This document shows positions 9,466 to 18,483 of a DNA stretch of 64,000 nucleotides, piece by piece. The position numbers were made by a program, and so were the translations under genes. Numbering within the stretch: position 1 is the first letter of the stretch; each line of letters opens with the position of its first letter. The stretch comes from JAEZBP01 sp963832725. GTDB lineage: Bacteria; Myxococcota_A; Polyangia; Polyangiales; Sandaracinaceae. Below the pieces are notes generated by a model. It was not told the DNA's origin. It saw nothing but the letters and a program-made list of their open reading frames with translations, and did no database searches. Location: NCBI GenBank assembly GCA_963832725.1, contig CAWHVG010000005.1:1860001-1924000 (forward strand), given 5' to 3'.

Positions 9466-9716
9466 CGTGATCGGAGATTCCGACGACGACTCCTTCCACC
9501 GAGGTCCCACCGGTCTCACCATCCAGACGAAGAAGATAGCCCTGATCGTCCCTGAGCCGCTGGTCGAAGAAGCGCGTCTCCGAGCAAGCGGCGATGGCCA
9601 TCGAACCTACTTCATCGGCGCCCCAGCTCCTCGACGGTCTCCTCAAACTCCAGGTCGAGCAGCTCCATACACTCCGTCACGGCGCGGGGAATGTCCCGGA
9701 CGCTGTCCCAGCTCAT
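9377..9716 (-). CDS. Small unrecognised protein, frameshifted
   Basis: Begins with the ATG at 9716 (MSWDSVRDIPRAVTECMELL), overlapping the stop of the upstream ATPase gene in an ATGA, so it is translationally coupled to it. The first frame stops at 9612, but the next minus frame continues with plausible protein (MAIAACSETRFFDQRL, LRLDGETGGTSVEGVVVG) to about 9480, implying an indel near 9620. After 9480 this frame becomes Arg-rich and the coding signal moves to the frame of the neighbour downstream. No family recognised. Confidence 0.45.
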
Positions 9717-10546
9717 TGATTCGTGCCGAGGAAGTCGGCGAACGCCCGAAGGTTCTTCTCGTAGCGGGCGACGAGCCGGGGCGAGTCGGTGAACTTGCGC
9801 CGAAACTCGGACACCCACGGCGCACCGTGGCGAAACCGATCGAGGATGCGCTCGTCCTTCTGGGGCTCGTACATGAACACGAGCATGGCCGCAGCGCACA
9901 GATCACTTCCAACCGCGTTGAGCGAGCGCGGCGATGCGCCCGCTGCTTCGCGAGCAAAGAGGTAGCGCGCGATCGCGTCCGCCAGCGCCCTCACCGCCCG
10001 GGCATACCCACGACGGTGGTCCTCCCGGAGCTGCGCCTCGATGCCGGCGCGGATCACATCGAGGCGTACGGCGGGATCACCCTCGGCGCGCGCCTCAGCG
10101 ATCGCATCTGCGAGCTCGTCGACCGCCTCGGGCTGCGAGAGGCCGTCGAGGTGGAGCGTGACGTCGCAGGCGCGTGCGAGACGCCGGTACTCCAGACAGC
10201 TGGTACCGCAGCGTCCGAACCCGCCGCGCGTGACCTGCCCGCGGCGGGCCGTGAAGGAGATCGGCTGCCGCGCTCGTGCCTGCATCGTCTCGGGGTGAGC
10301 CCAGAGCACGATCGTGGTTCCTACCCGGCGCGCGGCGCGGAGGATCCGGTTGTCATTCTGGAGCCGCCAAGGCAGGGCCACCACGTCTGCCTCGGCCGCA
10401 CCACCTTCGATCGCGCTGGCATCGACTGGCGTATCATCCGCCAGATCGGCGAACCGTAGCCCGAGCCGCACACACGCGAGCGGGCCGAGCGCGGTCTTTC
10501 CCGCGCCTGGCGGTCCGAGGAGGAACACGACGGGCGTAGCCTTCAT
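9713..10546 (-). CDS. P-loop ATPase, shikimate-kinase-like N-terminus
   Basis: About 277 residues. Walker A is GPPGAGKT at residues 11-18, in the setting typical of small-molecule kinases (VVFLLGPPGAGKTALGPL). The middle resembles a nucleotide-kinase lid region, with WRLQNDNRILRAARRVG and several Cys (RCGTSC). The C-terminal 120 residues are helical. The substrate is unknown. The ATG at 10546 directly precedes the kinase-like beta strand. It ends in an ATGA overlap with the next gene, so the two form an operon. Confidence 0.65.
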   Translation of the reverse strand: MKATPVVFLLGPPGAGKTALGPLACVRLGLRFADLADDTPVDASAIEGGAAEADVVALPWRLQNDNRILRAARRVGTTIVLWAHPETMQARARQPISFTARRGQVTRGGFGRCGTSCLEYRRLARACDVTLHLDGLSQPEAVDELADAIAEARAEGDPAVRLDVIRAGIEAQLREDHRRGYARAVRALADAIARYLFAREAAGASPRSLNAVGSDLCAAAMLVFMYEPQKDERILDRFRHGAPWVSEFRRKFTDSPRLVARYEKNLRAFADFLGTNQ

Positions 10547-10841
10547 CGAAGAGAGTCTAATCCTCCCGGTCTCGCCCGGGTCCGTCAACGAGGAAGCATC
10601 GGACCGACCGCATCGCCGTGATGCGAGCACGACCCGGACGTCCCGATCGGTCCGGCCCGGAGCGACGCGGCCAAGCGCCCTCGACGCTCGCATCGGCCCC
10701 GCCCCATCCACGTGGCCCGGTAGCCTCCGGGCCGAAACCGCAACGCGCTGTCCCGCGGTACCATCAGGGAACCGACTTCATCGTCCCGGACGAGCTCCGC
10801 GGCGCGTACGAGCCCGGCGAGCGGGCCCTGAGCGTGTATGA
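10547..10841. other. Short region without a recognised gene
   Basis: Between the divergent ATPase gene and the integrase remnant. One plus-frame piece just before the remnant (RYHQGTDFIVPDELRGAYEP, about 10765-10830) might be decayed N-terminal recombinase sequence, but it is not in frame with the recognisable part. Confidence 0.4.
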
Positions 10842-11100
10842 GGGAAGCTCCGGGACACGCTCAGCGAAGGCGAGCAGGACTACGTCGCCGTGTTCGTCGG
10901 CACCGGCGTTCGCGACTGCGAGCTCTACGCCATCGAGGTGCAGCACGTCCTCGGGGATCGTCTCCACGTCCGCGGCAAGAAGACGAAGCGCGCGGACCGC
11001 TGGCTGCCGCTCCGACCGGAGCTGGCCGCCATCCTGAAGCGGCGGGCGAAGAAGACGAAGCGCGGGCCGCTGCCGCAGATATGCCGCAAACCCGAAGCCA
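10842..11100 (+). pseudogene. Tyrosine recombinase (phage integrase) fragment
   Basis: The open frame starts after a stop at 10839 and gives LRDTLSEGEQDYVAVFVGTGVRD, then HVRGKKTKRADRWLPLRPEL. This matches the tyrosine recombinase region with the first catalytic Arg (usually TGLR) followed by the beta-hairpin KGKKxRxVPL. The downstream HxLRH box and nucleophilic Tyr are missing; after about 11100 the frame drifts into the terminator and tRNA sequence. It is a decayed integrase lying right next to a tRNA fragment. Confidence 0.6.
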
Positions 11101-11151
11101 ACCGGGAGACTCAGGCGACCCCAGAGACTCGTCGGCGCGGCGCGACGGAAC

Positions 11152-11174
11152 AAAAAACCCCGCAAAAAGCGGGG
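11152..11174 (-). terminator. Rho-independent terminator downstream of the tRNA-Phe fragment
   Basis: On the minus strand, CCCCGC, a five-T loop and GCGGGG (11174 to 11158) form a perfect six-base stem followed by six Ts (11157-11152). It lies eight bases beyond the tRNA 3' end, the natural place for the tRNA transcript to stop. Confidence 0.85.
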
Positions 11175-11181
11175 TATCCAC

Positions 11182-11223
11182 TGCCCAGAGCCGGAATCGA
11201 ACCAGCGACACGGGGATTTTCAA
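11182..11223 (-). other. 3' fragment of tRNA-Phe(GAA): likely attachment site
   Basis: Read on the minus strand, this starts at the anticodon loop TTGAAAA (anticodon GAA), then gives the 3' anticodon stem TCCCC, a variable region, a complete T-arm (GCTGG TTCGATT CCGGC) and the 3' acceptor strand TCTGGGC with discriminator A. The 5' half is absent: no GCCCAGA acceptor strand or D-arm lies upstream, and the five bases before the loop (TCGGG) do not pair fully with the 3' stem. This is the pattern left at one end of an element integrated into the 3' part of a tRNA gene. The native terminator lies to the left, so the inserted DNA should lie to the right. Confidence 0.75.
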
Positions 11224-11410
11224 CCCGATCCACCGAAGTCGCTCATTCCCGATTAACTCGCATGAAGCCAAAGAAGTCGGACACTTAGGTCATGCCACGG
11301 AGCGGCGTAGTGCGACACAAAACGACGCCTACCGACGCTCCGTGGCACCAACTCTGGCACCAGATTTCGCGCGTTCTTTGCGGCGCGAGTGGCGGTGCGC
11401 GATGCGCCGG

Positions 11411-12187
11411 TCACGAGCTCCTCGCCTCGTCGACGACGGAGAGCATCTTCTTGCCCTGGAGCTTCGCGATCCAGCGTGTCGCTGCCTCGCCACGATTGAC
11501 CGTGTCGAGGAAGAACGTCCCGTCCGCGCGCACGACGATGGTCGTCTTCAGGCAGCGCCCGCGCGCGTAGTCGGCGTAGAAGCGGAGCTCGCCGCGCTCG
11601 AAGCGGAGGTGGCGCAGCATGTCGGCCACGGTCCAGTCGTCCTTTTCCTGGAAGTCGATGCCCGAGACACCGCGCGGTCGCGCATCCGCGAACGACAGGA
11701 CGCCGAGGGCGTAGATGACCGCGAACACGTAGTGCTCGACGTCCGACCCGGGCTCGCCATCCTCGTCGTCCCCCTCCTCGGGCCCGAAGCGTCCCTCGAT
11801 CCGCACGTGCCTGTCGTCGTCTGCGGCGGTCGGCACGACCTTCGTCTCGGTCACGATGAGCTTCGCGAGCACGGCGTCGTAGAGGAGCTCGTACTCGATG
11901 GGCGGCTCGGGTTCCTGCATGGCACCTGCATCGTACGCGGACATCGCGAGGCACGCGAGTACGCGGCGCGTCAGACCAAATCGTCGGGCCTGGCGTCCGC
12001 CGAGCGGACGGTCGCTGCGAGAACCCTCCGGGATCACCTCGATGGCATCGCGTGACCGGTCTCCTGCGAGCACGAGTGAAGGTGGCGCCAGCCGAGACAG
12101 GATTGGCCGAGCGTCCTGGTAGAGCTCCCGACCGACGGCGTGGGTGTCGCCACCGGTCTCGATGGAGACCACTTCCACCGGAATCAC
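11411..12187 (-). CDS. Unrecognised protein downstream of ietS
   Basis: Up to 258 residues. The C-terminal two thirds are the most protein-like: an acidic loop (FGPEEGDDEDGEPGSDVEHY), then VFAVIYALGVLSFADARP and LRFERGELRFYADYARGRC with a final helical tail. The GTG at 12187 gives the longest form; internal ATGs at 11944 or 11920 give a shorter protein of about 170 residues that may be the real product. No family recognised. It is codirectional with and 75 bp after the subtilisin gene, so it may be part of that operon. Confidence 0.55.
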   Translation of the reverse strand: MIPVEVVSIETGGDTHAVGRELYQDARPILSRLAPPSLVLAGDRSRDAIEVIPEGSRSDRPLGGRQARRFGLTRRVLACLAMSAYDAGAMQEPEPPIEYELLYDAVLAKLIVTETKVVPTAADDDRHVRIEGRFGPEEGDDEDGEPGSDVEHYVFAVIYALGVLSFADARPRGVSGIDFQEKDDWTVADMLRHLRFERGELRFYADYARGRCLKTTIVVRADGTFFLDTVNRGEAATRWIAKLQGKKMLSVVDEARSS

Positions 12188-12262
12188 CGGGAGCCCAGCG
12201 CCCCCCGGGCGGTTGTCGAGAGGGGCGCACGATGGCGCAGGGTGGAGGTCGGCTCGGCCGCG

Positions 12263-14718
12263 TCAGCCGGGCACCGCCGGCAGCTCGATCGCCGGCTTCA
12301 GGGCGAGCTCGATCGGCGTGTAGATGTCGAGGCCGGGGGTAGTGACGGTCACGATGAGCGAGAACGCGAGCTCCTTCGTGCGGAACGCCGCGTACCGGTT
12401 CCACCATCCGAGCGCGGGCATGACGGCGATCAGCTTCGAGCCCGCAAGATACGAGGCCGGGCCACGCCAGCGGTCGCTCTGCACGGTTCCTCTCGCGCGG
12501 CGCTCCGGTCCGACGTCCCACTTGAAGCTCTTGCCCTTCAGCTTCTCGGCGACGTTCTCGCGAACGCGCTTGTTGATGCGGTAACGGAACGTCTGCTCGT
12601 CCTCCTGCGGTCCCTGCATGTCCCAGCGCAGATCGAGGCCGCGCATCGCGCGACGGCGGTACGTCTGCACCTCTGCGAAGTACGAGAGCGTCACTCGGAG
12701 CTCGACCTCGCCGTCGTGGTCGAGCAGGTGCTGGTCGTCGACGGGCAGGCGGAAGAACTTCGCGATGCGATCGGGCTCCAGCGTGGTGGCGGGCGTGCTC
12801 TTGCGCTTGGGCGGCTCCTTGCGCGGTCGCTCGACCATGATCGCGTTCGGCATCGTGTCTTCCACGATGACGGTCGCCCGCTCGCGCGTGCAGGCGGTCG
12901 CCAGATCTCCGTCCGGCACGCCGTACCCGCAGATCCGCAGTCGATCGTCGAGGCTCTCGAACTGCGCCGTCATCTCGGGCGTCCACGAGGCCCCGTGGAC
13001 GATCAGCCCGCGCACGGTCTCGGGCCGCAGGCTCGAGTCGGCCCCCCAAATGCTCGCGCCGAGGTGTCCTGCGCGAGCGGCCGCCTCGCTGGTCGCCCAG
13101 ATCGAGGCGAGCGGCCGACCAGGCCGATGGCCGGTGGTGAGCGCCGTCAACGTCGGCACCGTCGGATTGGGAAGAGCGCCGTCGTACGCGACGTTCCCGC
13201 CCTCGAACACCACGTCGGGCTTGTTCGGTACGCGGTCGGCATCGAGCGGGCGCGCCGACGAATGCGGCGAAATGCCGCCAGCCGGTGCAACCGCTGCGTA
13301 GGCCGTGTAGTCGTCCGCTTGCGGCAAGCGGTCTCGTGCCGTGAACGCTCCGATCGTGAGCGCGTTCCAAGCCTGCGCTGGGTCCTGAATCCGCTGGAGC
13401 AGGTTGAGTTGCGGGTACCCGTCGAGCAGACCGACGTCGCCGCTGTCGGCGTTGCCGGCGGAGATGCAGATTACCCGACCGTGCCCCTCGTCGTACGCGA
13501 GCTGGTCGATGGCCTGGCTCCAGTTCGTCGGGATGACCGGCTCGACGCGGGCGGTGACCGCCATCGCGTACACCCGGCGTCGGTCTCCCTCAGCCTCGGC
13601 GCGAGCAACGGCTTCCACAGTCATCGGCGGCCAGATCGCACGAGCGCTCTCATCGGCGGACGCGGCGCCCTTCGACGTGATCTTCACCGACTGGATCCAG
13701 TGCGGTGGCTGGGACACTCCGCTCTGAACGGCGTCACCCACACCGTCGAGATGCAGCGCCACGCCAGCCATCTGCGTGCCGTGTCCGTCGACGTCTACGG
13801 GCGAAGGAATGCCTGGAACGACCGTGTCCGCGGAGAGCACCGCGTTCGCGAGCAGCGGATGCTGCGCGAGGATGCCGCTGTCCAAGAGCACGACGGCCGG
13901 CCGATCGCTCTCCGGCGACGTCATCTCGTGCGCGACGACATCGACCTCGTCGTCGTAGTCGTGGAAGAGCCAGTCGCGGATCTTGGGCTCCGCGAGCTGG
14001 ACCTCATGAACACAGTCGACCGCCGCGAGGAGATCACGGAGCTGCGCGATGTTCAGCTTCGTGTAAAAGATCACCTGCGACGTCGCCGTAAACTGAGCCG
14101 CGATCGACTGCGCCCGATCCGCCGGAGCTGGCGCTCCACCTCGCGACGGGACTGTGCCGACGTGTCGATCTCGTACACGCCGCCGCGGCAGCCCAGCTCG
14201 ATCCAGTGAGCCGCTCCGCTGGACAACGCGGCCAGCGCCTCCGGTCCGAGCTCCTCGACGCGAGCGAGACGGATCTCGTGGATGGGAGCAACGAGGGGCG
14301 CGTGCTTGGGGTGCCCCTTGGGCGTTCGTCGAGTCGCGTCGGCGAACTCGTCGATCTTCTGGCGCAACGCCGGCAGCTCGGCGCTGGGTGCGTCGACGAT
14401 CACGACGCCCGAGTCAGGGTCCGTACCGACCACCCGGACGTCCGTACGCTCATCACCGAGAGACGGCGCCGGGATCTCGCTCCCCGGCTCTGGGATCACC
14501 GCGATGATCTCGCGCGAAGCCTCCGGATCGCGGATCGCCGGATCGCGCTTCCCAACCTCGTCGGAGATGGCATCGAGCTGTGCGAGGAGCAGGCCGCGAT
14601 GAGCCGTCGGATCGCGAGGCGGCAGCGCAGGCTTCTCTCCGCCACCCCCGCGCGGAGACACGAAGCTCTCCATCCTCTCGACCCGTCCGCGCAGGAACGG
14701 GAGCCTCTCGCCTGCCAC
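12263..14718 (-). CDS. ietS: Subtilisin-like S8 serine protease of an ietAS-type system, frameshifted
   Basis: About 817 residues when two minus frames are joined near 14108. The N-terminal 200 residues (MESFVSPRGGGGEKPALPP, then a mixed domain) precede the peptidase domain: Asp in AVVLLDSGI, His in DGHGTQMAGVA, the oxyanion Asn in ICISAGNADS and Ser in ATSEAAARAG, all in S8 order. The C-terminal 250 residues are an appended domain. An AAA ATPase gene ends 4 bp before its GTG start. An ATPase-subtilisin pair of this kind is known as IetAS, first studied in plasmid incompatibility and later found to act in phage defence. The assignment rests on pairing and motifs, not on a database match. Confidence 0.75.
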
Positions 14719-14721
14719 CCC

Positions 14722-15705
14722 TCACCCCCGCAGGCGCTGATGCTCGTCGGCTCGTCGTCGGGCCGCATCGAAGGCGGCGCGCAGGTCGTCCTCGCGAACC
14801 GCTTTCGCCCCGCCCAGGATCATGGATCGCAGCGCATCGTCACAGGCCCGCGCGACGTCCGCGAACGACAGGCCCTGCGCCTGTTGGGCCAGAGCGCAGA
14901 CGTGACTCTCATCCAGCCCGAAGGTGGACAGCCTGAGCCCGATCAGCGCCTCGACGGCCTCCGCGGTCGGCAAGCCAAACCCGAGCACCAGGTCGAAGCG
15001 GCGGAACACCGCCCGATCGAGCAGCTCCGCGTGATTCGTCGCGGCGACGAGGATGCTGGGGCTGCGATCGCCGTCGATGAACTGGAGGAACGCGGTCACC
15101 ACACGCCGCATCTCGCCCACGTCCTGGGCGTCTCCCCGCGCCTGCGCGATGGCATCGAACTCGTCGAACAGGTAGACGCCCGGGCGACGCGGCATCTCCT
15201 GGAAGACGGCGCGCAGGTGGTTCGCCGTGGCTCCGAGGAAGCGGGAGAACAGCGCCGCCAGTCGGACCGTCATGAGCGGTAGCCCCATCTCGCCGGCGAT
15301 CACCGCAGCCGCAAGCGTCTTCCCGCAGCCGGGCGGTCCATGAAAGAGCAGGCGTCGACGGGGCTGCACACCGTGCGCTTCGAGGGCGGCGCGAGCGCGG
15401 TTCTCGTCGAGGATCCGCATGAGCTCCGCGCGGGGCTCGTCCCCCAGCACGATGTCGCGGAGACGCTCCTCGCGGTAGCCCCCCTCCAGAATGTCGGCGA
15501 GCTCGCCGCGCGGCTGCGCGATGTCGATGACGCCGGTTCGTGCCGCCGGAGGCATACGCGCGACGAGCGCCCGCAAGTCCTCGGCGATGCGACTGTGACC
15601 CGCGGCGCTCTCCGATGCCGCGAGCTGAAGCGCCGCCTTCCGGAAAGCAGGTTCGTCTCCCTGCGCGTGCGCCTCGATGAGCTTCTTCAGGATGTCGCCC
15701 CGCAT
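14722..15705 (-). CDS. ietA: AAA+ ATPase of an ietAS-type system
   Basis: About 327 residues, a single AAA+ domain: Walker A GPPGCGKT (123-130), Walker B VYLFDEFDAI (177-186), sensor 1 ILVAATNHAE and arginine-finger region DRAVFRRFD. The N-terminal 80 residues are helical (LIEAHAQGDEPAFRKAALQL), as in proteins that gate or deliver substrates to a partner. The adjacent S8 protease is that partner in IetAS systems: the ATPase presumably controls the protease. Transcription starts leftward from the region shared with the divergent operon at 15816. Confidence 0.8.
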   Translation of the reverse strand: MRGDILKKLIEAHAQGDEPAFRKAALQLAASESAAGHSRIAEDLRALVARMPPAARTGVIDIAQPRGELADILEGGYREERLRDIVLGDEPRAELMRILDENRARAALEAHGVQPRRRLLFHGPPGCGKTLAAAVIAGEMGLPLMTVRLAALFSRFLGATANHLRAVFQEMPRRPGVYLFDEFDAIAQARGDAQDVGEMRRVVTAFLQFIDGDRSPSILVAATNHAELLDRAVFRRFDLVLGFGLPTAEAVEALIGLRLSTFGLDESHVCALAQQAQGLSFADVARACDDALRSMILGGAKAVREDDLRAAFDAARRRADEHQRLRG

Positions 15706-15803
15706 GGTCCTGCCTTGGAGGATACCTAGTTCCCGGGGCTCGGACGGAGAAACCGCGGCGCGTCTGACGGCGGTCGCGTCCCGGACGAGCTTGCCCGCCT
15801 CGT

Positions 15804-15820
15804 ATCATAGAATCTATGAT
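15804..15820. promoter_or_regulatory. 17-bp perfect palindrome on the start codon of the divergent operon
   Basis: ATCATAGA-A-TCTATGAT is perfectly symmetric about one base and is strikingly AT-rich here. It covers the ATG at 15816 of a ribbon-helix-helix-like gene and lies 99 bp from the start of ietA. The position suggests an operator for autoregulation by that protein, possibly also controlling ietAS. The role is inference. Confidence 0.6.
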
Positions 15821-16299
15821 GACGCCGGTGGCCCGAACGGACACACTCGTGCAGACGCTGCTCCCCGCTGACCTCGCGTCCTGGGTCCGGGCGCGCGCGG
15901 CACTCGATGGGCTTCAGGTCAGCGGCTGGAATCCGCCAGCTCATCGTGCGCGAGCGGCAGCGCCTCATCGTCGAGGCGTGGTGGTGCGCGCCTCGTGCAG
16001 CTCGGCGCCGGCGATGGGCAGACGATGCTCCCTTCCGCCTGGAGCGGCTCGCGGCAGCCGGCGGCGACACCGTGGAGTACCGCTTGCTCGATGAGGAGCA
16101 GAGCGCGATCGACGACCGCGATCTCGCCGCACATCACGCGACGGTCTGGAACGCGCTCTACGACGGCGCCTTCGCTCTTCGTGGAGACCCTCGGCTCTGG
16201 CGTGTCGTCCATGCCGCCGCGGATGCCGATGCGGACAACGGGATGCGCTTGGTGATGCGGCCCGAGCCGATCTCGAAGCGAACGAGGAGGACGTCATGA
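15816..16299 (+). CDS. Ribbon-helix-helix-like DNA-binding protein with C-terminal domain, frameshifted
   Basis: First frame MTPVARTDTLVQTLLPADLASWVRARAALDG; after about 15910 the signal moves one frame: FRSAAGIRQLIVRERQRL and on to 16299. One extra G in the GGG at 15909-15911 explains the shift. The joined N-terminus looks like an RHH fold (beta strand, LPADLASWVRARA helix, SAAGIRQLI helix). The remaining 100 residues (DTVEYRLLDEEQ, LWRVVHAAADAD) are unrecognised. It heads a five-gene operon whose members overlap or nearly touch, and the palindrome at its start suggests autoregulation. Confidence 0.55.
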
Positions 16300-16718
16300 T
16301 CAAAAACGACGCTGAGCGCGATGCCAGCCGCGAGATCGCACCGCTGGTCAGCGGCTACTTCGAGCTGGCCCCCGGACCTTGGGGCGCCGACGAGCAGATG
16401 GAGCTCGCGCTCGCCATGGCGCGCGCCTGCGACCTCCCGCGGCTTCGGGCTCTCGGTCGGGCGGTCGGTGATCCTGCGCCGTGGGCCGTCATCCTCCAGC
16501 ACCTCGCCGTCATTCCGCCCGAGCACCGCTCGGAGGAGGTCGTGAGCGTCGTCGCCCGCTTCTACGCGCTCTCCAGGGAGCTCCTGCACGAGCAGGGGCT
16601 GGAGGTCGTACGCCCCGAAGACCTGCTTCGACGCGAGCCGCCCTATGTGACGATGGCGAGGGAGCTCCTCTCCGAAGACGAACACGATTTCAACACCACC
16701 CCCTGTTTCCCAGGGTGA
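16296..16718 (+). CDS. Unrecognised helical protein
   Basis: 140 residues, starting in an ATGA overlap with the preceding gene. Helical throughout (MELALAMARACDLPRLRALG, EEVVSVVARFYALSRELL), acidic, no metal-binding or catalytic motif that I can name. Second gene of the five-gene operon. Confidence 0.7.
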   Translation: MIKNDAERDASREIAPLVSGYFELAPGPWGADEQMELALAMARACDLPRLRALGRAVGDPAPWAVILQHLAVIPPEHRSEEVVSVVARFYALSRELLHEQGLEVVRPEDLLRREPPYVTMARELLSEDEHDFNTTPCFPG

Positions 16719-16751
16719 ACCAGCCCGCAGGTTCCCCTCCACGGAGGCCAC

Positions 16752-17336
16752 ATGCTGCCCACTGGATGGGTCAATCCGGAGCGCGAACGTCGCGTCGTCG
16801 ATGCTCTCGGCGTGGATCCCACGACCACCGTCGAGCTGCCGCCCTTCGAGCCAGCCGACGAGCTTCCCCCGGAGAAGAAGTCACGATGCCGCCGCGGCCC
16901 CTACCTTCGCGCCGCCGAGGTGGATGCCAAGCTCGAACCGTTCGTCGAGGATGCCCATGCCGGCGTCCCCGACTCCATGCTCGCCCAGCGCAGCGGGCTG
17001 ACCACCGAGCGCGTCCGGCAGTGGCGCCGTCGCCGTGGCATCCAAGGTCGGCGCGGGCGTCCCTCCGCCGCCGAGGGCCGCGCCTACCTCGTGGCGCCGC
17101 TGCTGGGTGAGCGGGTGCCCCCGGTCGCTCAGGACGTCGACTCGCCGGTCGGTGGCAGGTGGCGGCCTCCGGTCTACCTGCTGCGCGAGCCGCTTCGCTA
17201 CGACCTCTTCACGGCATGCGTCGTCGTGCTGGTGGAGCAGTTCACGACCGCCGAGATCTCCGCCGCGATCGGCATCGCGGAACGCGACGTCTTCGACGCC
17301 ATCGCCCTCCACGAGGCCCGCGGAGGTGCGGCATGA
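16752..17336 (+). CDS. Unrecognised protein with a helix-turn-helix-like segment
   Basis: 194 residues. A central segment (DSMLAQRSGLTTERVRQWRR) looks like a helix-turn-helix, followed by a basic stretch (RGIQGRRGRPS). A second such element is possible near the C-terminus (FTTAEISAAIGIAERDVFDA). It starts 33 bp after the previous gene and ends in an ATGA overlap with the next. Likely a DNA-binding component of the operon. Confidence 0.65.
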   Translation: MLPTGWVNPERERRVVDALGVDPTTTVELPPFEPADELPPEKKSRCRRGPYLRAAEVDAKLEPFVEDAHAGVPDSMLAQRSGLTTERVRQWRRRRGIQGRRGRPSAAEGRAYLVAPLLGERVPPVAQDVDSPVGGRWRPPVYLLREPLRYDLFTACVVVLVEQFTTAEISAAIGIAERDVFDAIALHEARGGAA

Positions 17337-17915
17337 CCGACCCGACGTTCTGGGACTTCCTGGCCCGCAGCACCAACGAGCTCGTCGCGATGGGCATCGT
17401 GCGCGCCCGCGTCGTGGAAGAGCGCTTCGCCGCGACGGGTCACGTTCCGTCCGATCTCGTGGCCGTGGATCAAGACCTTCGGCTCCTGGGGCGGCGTCGA
17501 GCCCGTCGACGTCATCGCGGATCGGGCTGGCGTCGAGATTCCCCAGGTCCGCGACTACGCCAAGGGACGAGGCCTCAAGCATGCGACGCGCAACGTCCAC
17601 CGCAGCCATGCCGAGCTCGCGGTCGGGCTATGGTGCGACCGCGCCCGGAGCCCTCAGGAGTCGTGCCGGCGCTTCGGCGTGTTCGCAGGCGAGCGGCGCC
17701 TGCTCTGCGCCGCGGCCCAGGTGCTGATCGACAACATCGATGGCGGCATCGAGACAGTCCTGCGGTGGCCGCTCCGCGAGCTCGACGCCCGCTTCGCAAA
17801 GCTCAACGTCCGACTGACGCCGCCGCCGCGCCTCCTGCGCGGGCAGATGCTCTCGGATGCCGACGTCGCACAGCACCGCGCCGACCTCCAGCACCGGCTC
17901 ACGGGGGCAGCATGA
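17333..17915 (+). CDS. Unrecognised HTH-like protein, frameshifted
   Basis: Starts MTDPTFWDFLARSTNELVAM in an ATGA overlap. Near 17467 the frame shifts by one extra G (GTGGATC), after which the protein continues IKTFGSWGGVEPVDVIADRA and on to LQHRLTGAA. About 193 residues once joined. ADRAGVEIPQVRDYAKGRGL resembles a helix-turn-helix and parallels the segment in the upstream gene, so the two proteins may be related. The C-terminal half is helical. It ends in an ATGA overlap with the next gene. Confidence 0.6.
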
Positions 17916-18331
17916 GCGCCCTACTCCTCGCCAGGATCCCCGGCACCCGCGAGTGGGTCCGCGCCACCTTCACCCCAAGGGTGGAGCTCAAGTTGCGCAA
18001 GGAGCTTCGTGCCCTCGAACGTGCCACTGAGGCCCGCGCCGTCGTGCTCTGGTTTGGAGCCGACGGGGAGGTGATCGCCTTCAGCGGTGACCGTTCCGCA
18101 ATCCCGCGTCGCTTTCCGTACGTGAAGGGCACGGTGCCAACCTTCGAGGACTTCGTGTTGGAGTGCGGCGAGCGCATCCCCGCCGTCGTCCATGTCGTCC
18201 AGCTCGGGAAGGGGCTACCCATGCTGCGCGTGGCGGCAATAGCGCCGGGTCCGTTCGAGAGCACGAGGCTGTTCGAGGCGATCGAAGGCTGCGCCGAACG
18301 TCTGGAGGAGGTCGTGGCCGCCACCCTCTGA
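17912..18331 (+). CDS. Unrecognised protein, last gene of the five-gene operon
   Basis: 139 residues, mixed alpha/beta (MSALLLARIPGTREWVRATF, AVVLWFGADGEVIAFSGD, VHVVQLGKGLPMLRVAAIA). It begins in an ATGA overlap. No family recognised and no catalytic signature visible. The gene-to-gene overlaps through 15816-18331 imply translational coupling and a shared job. Confidence 0.7.
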   Translation: MSALLLARIPGTREWVRATFTPRVELKLRKELRALERATEARAVVLWFGADGEVIAFSGDRSAIPRRFPYVKGTVPTFEDFVLECGERIPAVVHVVQLGKGLPMLRVAAIAPGPFESTRLFEAIEGCAERLEEVVAATL

Positions 18332-18483
18332 CCGGTCGCTGTGCTCGAAAGCTCCTCGTTCGGAACCGCGCGGTACGATATCTTCTTCGTCTTGCGGACC
18401 TCCTTCACACCAATACCCTGGACCCCCAGGCCCCCAACCCTTCCAAGGAACCGCCCCCCGTGCCAGCGCCCATGGGGCAAAGC

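Noticed and set aside
8654..10459. Plus-strand 601-codon frame
   Set aside because: Lies opposite minus-strand genes with a Walker A motif and coupled ATGA start; its own text is Arg/Pro-rich with no domain.
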